From Eutrigla gurnardus (taxonomy: Eukaryota; Chordata; Actinopteri; Perciformes; Triglidae): a DNA stretch of 64,000 nucleotides. Within the stretch, counting starts at the first letter, position 1. Every line of letters begins with the position of its first letter. Below, piece by piece: positions 51,930-61,110 of this stretch. The position numbers and the translations under genes were made by a program. The notes under the pieces are model-generated. The model was not told where the DNA came from. It did no database searches and saw nothing but the letters and a program-made list of their open reading frames with translations. The stretch lies in contig CAUPSS010000026.1 in NCBI GenBank assembly GCA_963514095.1, forward strand, positions 62,001 through 126,000, read 5' to 3'.

Positions 51930-53869
51930 GGGGCCGACATGTAGAGACAGACAGGTAACCAGTCTATCACAGGGAGACATGTAGAGACAGACAGGCAACC
52001 AGTCTATCACAGGGCTGACATGTAGAGACAGACAGGTAACCAGTCTATCACAGGGCCGACATGTAGAGACAGACAGGTAACCAGTCTATCACAGGGAGAC
52101 ATGTAGAGACAGACAGGTAACCAGTCTATCACAGGGAGACATGTAGAGACAGACAGGTAACCAGTCTATCATGGGGCCGACATGTAGAGACAGACAGGTA
52201 ACCAGTCTATCACAGGGAGACATGTAGAGACAGACAGGTAACCAGTCTATCACAGGGGGACATGTAGAGACAGACAGGTAACCAGTCTATCACATGGAGA
52301 CATGTGGAGACAGACAGGTAACCAGTCTATCACAGGGCTGACATGTAGAGACAGACAGGCAACCAGTCTATCACAGGGCTGACATGTAGAGACAGACAGG
52401 TAACCAGTCTATCACAGGGCCGACATGTAGAGACAGACAGGTAACCAGTCTATCACAGGGAGACATGTAGAGACAGACAGGTAACCAGTCTATCACAGGG
52501 AGACATGTAGAGACAGACAGGTAACCAGTCTATCACAGGGAGACATGTAGAGACAGACAGGTAACCAGTCTATCACAGGGGGACATGTAGAGACAGACAG
52601 GTAACCAGTCTATCACATGGAGACATGTGGAGACAGACAGGTAACCAGTCTATCACAGGGCTGACATGTAGAGACAGACAGGCAACCAGTCTATCACAGG
52701 GCTGACATGTAGAGACAGACAGGTAACCAGTCTATCACAGGGCCGACATGTAGAGACCGACAGGTAACCAGTCTTTCACAGGGGGACATGTAGAGACAGA
52801 CAGGTAACCAGTCTATCACAGGGAGACATGTAGAGACAGACAGGTAACCAGTCTATCACAGGGAGACATGTAGAGACAGACAGGTAACCAGTCTATCACG
52901 GGGCCGACATGTAGAGACAGACAGGTAACCAGTCTATCACAGGGAGACATGTAGAGACAGACAGGCAACCAGTCTATCACAGGGCTGACATGTAGAGACA
53001 GACAGGTAACCAGTCTATCACAGGGCCGACATGTAGAGACAGACAGGTAACCAGTCTATCACAGGGAGACATGTAGAGACAGACAGGTAACCAGTCTATC
53101 ACAGGGAGACATGTAGAGACAGACAGGTAACCAGTCTATCATGGGGCCGACATGTAGAGACAGACAGGTAACCAGTCTATCACAGGGAGACATGTAGAGA
53201 CAGACAGGTAACCAGTCTATCACAGGGGGACATGTAGAGACAGACAGGTAACCAGTCTATCACATGGAGACATGTGGAGACAGACAGGTAACCAGTCTAT
53301 CACAGGGCTGACATGTAGAGACAGACAGGCAACCAGTCTATCACAGGGCTGACATGTAGAGACAGCCAGGTAACCAGTCTATCACAGGGCCGACATGTAG
53401 AGACAGACAGGTAACCAGTCTATCACAGGGAGACATGTAGAGACAGACAGGTAACCAGTCTATCACAGGGAGACATGTAGAGACAGACAGGTAACCAGTC
53501 TATCACAGGGAGACATGTAGAGACAGACAGGTAACCAGTCTATCACAGGGGGACATGTAGAGACAGACAGGTAACCAGTCTATCACATGGAGACATGTGG
53601 AGACAGACAGGTAACCAGTCTATCACAGGGCTGACATGTAGAGACAGACAGGCAACCAGTCTATCACAGGGCTGACATGTAGAGACAGACAGGTAACCAG
53701 TCTATCACAGGGCCGACATGTAGAGACCGACAGGTAACCAGTCTTTCACAGGGGGACATGTAGAGACAGACAGGTAACCAGTCTATCACAGGGAGACATG
53801 TAGAGACAGACAGGTAACCAGTCTATCACAGGGAGACATGTAGAGACAGACAGGTAACCAGTCTATCAC
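51930..53869. repeat. 970-bp 24-mer, two clean tandem copies
   Basis: Copies at 51930-52899 and 52900-53869, each starting with m5 and each with the m4/m12 chimera (52739, 53709). Only copy 2 has 'gacagccagg' (53,365). The left paralogue has one clean copy and one rearranged copy, so this region was either re-duplicated here or scrambled there. Confidence 0.92.
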
Positions 53870-55077
53870 GGGGCCGACATTTAGAGACAGACAGGTAACC
53901 AGTCTATCACAGGGAGACATGTAGAGACAGACAGGTAACCAGTCTATCACAGGGCTGACATGTAGAGACAGACAGGTAACCAGTCTATCACAGGGAGACA
54001 TGTAGAGACAGACAGGTAACCAGTCTATCACAGGGAGACATGTAGAGACAGACAGGTAACCAGTCTATCACAGGGCTGACATGTAGAGACAGACAGGCAA
54101 CCAGTCTATCACAGGGCTGACATGTAGAGACAGACAGGTAACCAGTCTATCACAGGGCCGACATGTAGAGACAGACAGGTAACCAGTCTATCACAGGGAG
54201 ACATGTAGAGACAGACAGGTAACCAGTCTATCACAGGGAGACATGTAGAGACAGACAGGTAACCAGTCTATCATGGGGCCGACATGTAGAGACAGACAGG
54301 TAACCAGTCTATCACAGGGAGACATGTAGAGACAGACAGGTAACCAGTCTATCACAGGGGGACATGTAGAGACAGACAGGTAACCAGTCTATCACAGGGA
54401 GACATGTAGAGACAGACAGGTAACCAGTCTATCACAGGGAGACATGTAGAGACAGACAGGTAACCAGTCTATCACAGGGGGACATGTAGAGACAGACAGG
54501 TAACCAGTCTATCACAGGGAGACATGTAGAGACAGACAGGTAACCAGTCTATCACAGGGAGACATGTAGAGACAGACACGTAACCAGTCTATCACAGGGA
54601 GACATGTAAAGACAGACAGGTAACCAGTCTATCACAGGGAGACATGTAGAGACAGACAGGTGACCAGTCTATCACAGGGAGACATGTAGAGACAGACAGG
54701 TAACCAGTCTATCACAGGGAGAAATGTAGAGACAGACAGGTAACCAGTCTATCACAGGGCTGACATGTAGAGACAGACAGGTAACCAGTCTATCACAGGG
54801 AGACATGTAGAGACAGACAGGTAACCAGTCTATCACAGGGAGACATGTACAGACAGACAGGTAACCAGTCTATCACAGGGCTGACATGTAGAGACAGACA
54901 GGTAACCAGTCTATCACAGGGGGACATGTAGAGACAGACAGGTAACCAGTCTATCACAGGGAGACATGTAGAGACAGACAGGTAACCAGTCTATCACAGG
55001 GAGACATGTAGAGACAGACAGGTAACCAGTCTATCACAGGGAGACATGTAAAGACAGACAGGTAACCAGTCTATCAC

Positions 55078-55106
55078 AGGGAGACATGTAGAGACAGACA
55101 GGTGAC
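55078..55106. repeat. 29-bp truncated m11 monomer, right copy
   Basis: Same 11-base deletion as at 37755-37783. The deletion therefore happened before the 17.3-kb-offset duplication. Confidence 0.92.
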
Positions 55107-58100
55107 AGGGAGACATGTAGAGACAGACAGGTAACCAGTCTATCACAGGGAGACATGTAGAGACAGACAGGTAACCAGTCTATCACAGGGAGACATGTAC
55201 AGACAGACAGGTAACCAGTCTATCACAGGGCTGACATGTAGAGACAGACAGGTAACCAGTCTATCACAGGGCTGACATGTAGAGACAGACAGGTAACCAG
55301 TCTATCATAGGGCTGACATGTAGAGACAGACAGGTAACCAGTCTATCACATGGAGACATGTGGAGACAGACAGGTAACCAGTCTATCACAGGGAGACATG
55401 TAGAGACAGACAGGTAACCAGTCTATCACAGGGAGACATGTAGAGACCGACAGGTAACCAGTCTATCACAGGGGGACATGTAGAGACAGACAGGTAACCA
55501 GTCTATCACAGGGCTGACATGTAGAGACAGACAGGTAACCAGTCTATCATAGGGCTGACATGTAGAGACAGACAGGTGACCAGTCTATCACAGGGCTGAC
55601 ATGTAGAGACAGACAGGTAACCAGTCTATCACAGGGAGACATGTAGAGACAGACAGGTAACCAGTCTATCACAGGGAGACATGTAGAGACAGACAGGTAA
55701 CCAGTCTATCACAGGGCTGACATGTAGAGACAGACAGGCAACCAGTCTATCACAGGGCTGACATGTAGAGACAGACAGGTAACCAGTCTATCACAGGGCC
55801 GACATGTAGAGACAGACAGGTAACCAGTCTATCACAGGGAGACATGTAGAGACAGACAGGTAACCAGTCTATCACAGGGAGACATGTAGAGACAGACAGG
55901 TAACCAGTCTATCATGGGGCCGACATGTAGAGACAGACAGGTAACCAGTCTATCACAGGGAGACATGTAGAGACAGACAGGTAACCAGTCTATCACAGGG
56001 GGACATGTAGAGACAGACAGGTAACCAGTCTATCACAGGGAGACATGTAGAGACAGACAGGTAACCAGTCTATCACAGGGAGACATGTAGAGACAGACAG
56101 GTAACCAGTCTATCACAGGGGGACATGTAGAGACAGACAGGTAACCAGTCTATCACAGGGAGACATGTAGAGACAGACAGGTAACCAGTCTATCACAGGG
56201 AGACATGTAGAGACAGACAGGTAACCAGTCTATCACAGGGAGACATGTAAAGACAGACAGGTAACCAGTCTATCACAGGGAGACATGTAGAGACAGACAG
56301 GTGACCAGTCTATCACAGGGAGACATGTAGAGACAGACAGGTAACCAGTCTATCACAGGGAGACATGTAGAGACAGACAGGTAACCAGTCTATCACAGGG
56401 CTGACATGTAGAGACAGACAGGTAACCAGTCTATCACAGGGAGACATGTAGAGACAGACAGGTAACCAGTCTATCACAGGGAGACATGTACAGACAGACA
56501 GGTAACCAGTCTATCACAGGGCTGACATGTAGAGACAGACAGGTAACCAGTCTATCACAGGGCTGACATGTAGAGACAGACAGGTAACCAGTCTATCACA
56601 GGGAGACATGTAGAGACAGACAGGTAACCAGTCTATCACAGGGAGACATGTACAGACAGACAGGTAACCAGTCTATCACAGGGCTGACATGTAGAGACAG
56701 ACAGGTAACCAGTCTATCACAGGGGGACATGTAGAGACAGACAGGTAACCAGTCTATCACAGGGAGACATGTAGAGACAGACAGGTAACCAGTCTATCAC
56801 AGGGAGACATGTAGAGACAGACAGGTAACCAGTCTATCACAGGGAGACATGTAAAGACAGACAGGTAACCAGTCTATCACAGGGAGACATGTAGAGACAG
56901 ACAGGTGACCAGTCTATCACAGGGAGACATGTAGAGACAGACAGGTAACCAGTCTATCACAGGGAGACATGTAGAGACAGACAGGTAACCAGTCTATCAC
57001 AGATAGACATGTACAGACAGACAGGTAACCAGTCTATCACAGGGCTGACATGTAGAGACAGACAGGTAACCAGTCTATCACAGGGCTGACATGTAGAGAC
57101 AGACAGGTAACCAGTCTATCATAGGGCTGACATGTAGAGACAGACAGGTAACCAGTCTATCACATGGAGACATGTGGAGACAGACAGGTAACCATTCTAT
57201 CACAGGGAGACATGTAGAGACAGACAGGTAACCAGTCTATCACAGGGAGACATGTAGAGACAGACAGGTAACCAGTCTATCACAGGGAGACATGTAGAGA
57301 CAGACAGGTAACCAGTCTATCACAGGGAGACATGTAGAGACAGACAGGTAACCAGTCTATCACAGGGAGACATGTAGAGACAGACAGGTAACCAGTCTAT
57401 CACAGGGAGACATGTAAAGACAGACAGGTAACCAGTCTATCACAGGGAGACATGTAGAGACAGACAGGTGACCAGTCTATCACAGGGAGACATGTAGAGA
57501 CAGACAGGTAACCAGTCTATCACAGGGAGACATGTAGAGACAGACAGGTAACCAGTCTATCACAGGGCTGACATGTAGAGACAGACAGGTAACCAGTCTA
57601 TCACAGGGAGACATGTAGAGACAGACAGGTAACCAGTCTATCACAGGGAGACATGTACAGACAGACAGGTAACCAGTCTATCACAGGGCTGACATGTAGA
57701 GACAGACAGGTAACCAGTCTATCACAGGGCTGACATGTAGAGACAGACAGGTAACCAGTCTATCACAGGGAGACATGTAGAGACAGACAGGTAACCAGTC
57801 TATCACAGGGAGACATGTACAGACAGACAGGTAACCAGTCTATCACAGGGCTGACATGTGTAGACAGACAGGTAACCAGTCTATCACAGGGGGACATGTA
57901 GAGACAGACAGGTAACCAGTCTATCACAGGGAGACATGTAGAGACAGACAGGTAACCAGTCTATCACAGGGAGACATGTAGAGACAGACAGGTAACCAGT
58001 CTATCACAGGGAGACATGTAAAGACAGACAGGTAACCAGTCTATCACAGGGAGACATGTAGAGACAGACAGGTGACCAGTCTATCACAGGGAGACATGTA

Positions 58101-59090
58101 GAGACAGACAGGTAACCAGTCTATCACAGGGAGACATGTAGAGACAGACAGGTAACCAGTCTATCACAGGGAGACATGTACAGACAGACAGGTAACCAGT
58201 CTATCACAGGGCTGACATGTAGAGACAGACAGGTAACCAGTCTATCACAGGGCTGACATGTAGAGACAGACAGGTAACCAGTCTATCATAGGGCTGACAT
58301 GTAGAGACAGACAGGTAACCAGTCTATCACATGGAGACATGTGGAGACAGACAGGTAACCAGTCTATCACAGGGAGACATGTAGAGACAGACAGGTAACC
58401 AGTCTATCACAGGGAGACATGTAGAGACCGACAGGTAACCAGTCTATCACAGGGGGACATGTAGAGACAGACAGGTAACCAGTCTATCACAGGGCCGACA
58501 TGTAGAGACAGACAGGTAACCAGTCTATCACAGGGAGACATGTAGAGACAGACAGGTAACCAGTCTATCACAGGGAGACATGTAGAGACAGACAGGTAAC
58601 CAGTCTATCATGGGGCCGACATGTAGAGACAGACAGGTAACCAGTCTATCACAGGGAGACATGTAGAGACAGACAGGTAACCAGTCTATCACAGGGGGAC
58701 ATGTAGAGACAGACAGGTAACCAGTCTATCACAGGGAGACATGTAGAGACAGACAGGTAACCAGTCTATCACAGGGAGACATGTAGAGACAGACAGGTAA
58801 CCAGTCTATCATGGGGCCGACATGTAGAGACAGACAGGTAACCAGTCTATCACAGGGAGACATGTAGAGACAGACAGGTAACCAGTCTATCACAGGGAGA
58901 CATGTAGAGACAGACAGGTAACCAGTCTATCACAGGGAGACATGTAAAGACAGACAGGTAACCAGTCTATCACAGGGAGACATGTAGAGACAGACAGGTG
59001 ACCAGTCTATCACAGGGAGACATGTAGAGACAGACAGGTAACCAGTCTATCACAGGGAGACATGTAGAGACAGACAGGTAACCAGTCTAT

Positions 59091-61110
59091 CACAGGGCTG
59101 ACATGTAGAGACAGACAGGTAACCAGTCTATCACAGGGAGACATGTAGAGACAGACAGGTAACCAGTCTATCACAGGGAGACATGTACAGACAGACAGGT
59201 AACCAGTCTATCACAGGGAGACATGTAGAGACAGACAGGTAACCAGTCTATCACAGGGGGACATGTAGAGACAGACAGGTAACCAGTCTATCACATGGAG
59301 ACATGTGGAGACAGACAGGTAACCAGTCTATCACAGGGCTGACATGTAGAGACAGACAGGCAACCAGTCTATCACAGGGCTGACATGTAGAGACAGACAG
59401 GTAACCAGTCTATCACAGGGCCGACATGTAGAGACAGACAGGTAACCAGTCTATCACAGGGAGACATGTAGAGACAGACAGGTAACCAGTCTATCACAGG
59501 GAGACATGTAGAGACAGACAGGTAACCAGTCTATCATGGGGCCGACATGTAGAGACAGACAGGTAACCAGTCTATCACAGGGAGACATGTAGAGACAGAC
59601 AGGTAACCAGTCTATCACAGGGGGACATGTAGAGACAGACAGGTAACCAGTCTATCACAGTAAGACATGTAGAGACAGACAGGTAACCAGTCTATCACAG
59701 GGAGACATGTAGAGACAGACAGGTAACCAGTCTATCACAGGGGGACATGTAGAGACAGACAGGTAACCAGTCTATCACAGGGAGACATGTAGAGACAGAC
59801 AGGTGACCAGTCTATCACAGGGAGACATGTAGAGACAGACAGGTAACCAGTCTATCACAGGGAGACATGTAGAGACAGACAGGTAACCAGTCTATCACAG
59901 GGCTGACATGTAGAGACAGACAGGTAACCAGTCTATCACAGGGAGACATGTAGAGACAGACAGGTAACCAGTCTATCACAGGGAGACATGTACAGACAGA
60001 CAGGTAACCAGTCTATCACAGGGCTGACATGTAGAGACAGACAGGTAACCAGTCTATCACAGGGCTGACATGTAGAGACAGACAGGTAACCAGTCTATCA
60101 TAGGGCTGACATGTAGAGACAGACAGGTAACCAGTCTATCACATGGAGACATGTGGAGACAGACAGGTAACCAGTCTATCACAGGGAGACATGTAGAGAC
60201 AGACAGGTAACCAGTCTATCACAGGGAGACATGTAGAGACCGACAGGTAACCAGTCTATCACAGGGGGACATGTAGAGACAGACAGGTAACCAGTCTATC
60301 ACAGGGAGACATGTAGAGACAGACAGGTAACCAGTCTATCACAGGGAGACATGTAGAGACAGACAGGTAACCAGTCTATCACGGGGCCGACATGTAGAGA
60401 CAGACAGGTAACCAGTCTATCACAGGGAGACATGTAGAGACAGACAGGCAACCAGTCTATCACAGGGCTGACATGTAGAGACAGACAGGTAACCAGTCTA
60501 TCACAGGGCCGACATGTAGAGACAGACAGGTAACCAGTCTATCACAGGGAGACATGTAGAGACAGACAGGTAACCAGTCTATCACAGGGAGACATGTAGA
60601 GACAGACAGGTAACCAGTCTATCATGGGGCCGACATGTAGAGACAGACAGGTAACCAGTCTATCACAGGGAGACATGTAGAGACAGACAGGTAACCAGTC
60701 TATCACAGGGGGACATGTAGAGACAGACAGGTAACCAGTCTATCACATGGAGACATGTGGAGACAGACAGGTAACCAGTCTATCACAGGGCTGACATGTA
60801 GAGACAGACAGGCAACCAGTCTATCACAGGGCTGACATGTAGAGACAGACAGGTAACCAGTCTATCACAGGGCCGACATGTAGAGACAGACAGGTAACCA
60901 GTCTATCACAGGGAGACATGTAGAGACAGACAGGTAACCAGTCTATCACAGGGAGACATGTAGAGACAGACAGGTAACCAGTCTATCATGGGGCCGACAT
61001 GTAGAGACAGACAGGTAACCAGTCTATCACAGGGAGACATGTAGAGACAGACAGGTAACCAGTCTATCACAGGGGGACATGTAGAGACAGACAGGTAACC
61101 AGTCTATCAC
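59091..61110. repeat. Third domain III series with 36-mer copy 3
   Basis: The m8-m13-m3-m4-m1-m1-m6-m1-m2 lead-in is followed by the 36-mer at 59659-61110, matching 48994-50445 at +10,665. Its left junction (m9-m1-m2-m8, near 59.2 kb) differs from the other copies and may mark the recombination edge. Confidence 0.86.

Larger units (their letters stand above)
49518..59090. repeat. Block of about 9.6 kb, right paralogue
   Basis: Partner of 32.3-42.0 kb. Private differences I saw include a one-base deletion (51851-51889), 'gacaaac' near 51,147, 'gacagccagg' near 53,365, 'gagaaatg' near 54,721, 'agatagac' near 57,002, 'ccattct' near 57,194 and 'tgtgtagac' near 57,848, plus an extra m1 near 57.3 kb and a loss of seven monomers (285 bases) before 58,491. 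The few point changes over more than 9 kb suggest a recent duplication or continuing homogenisation. Confidence 0.85.
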
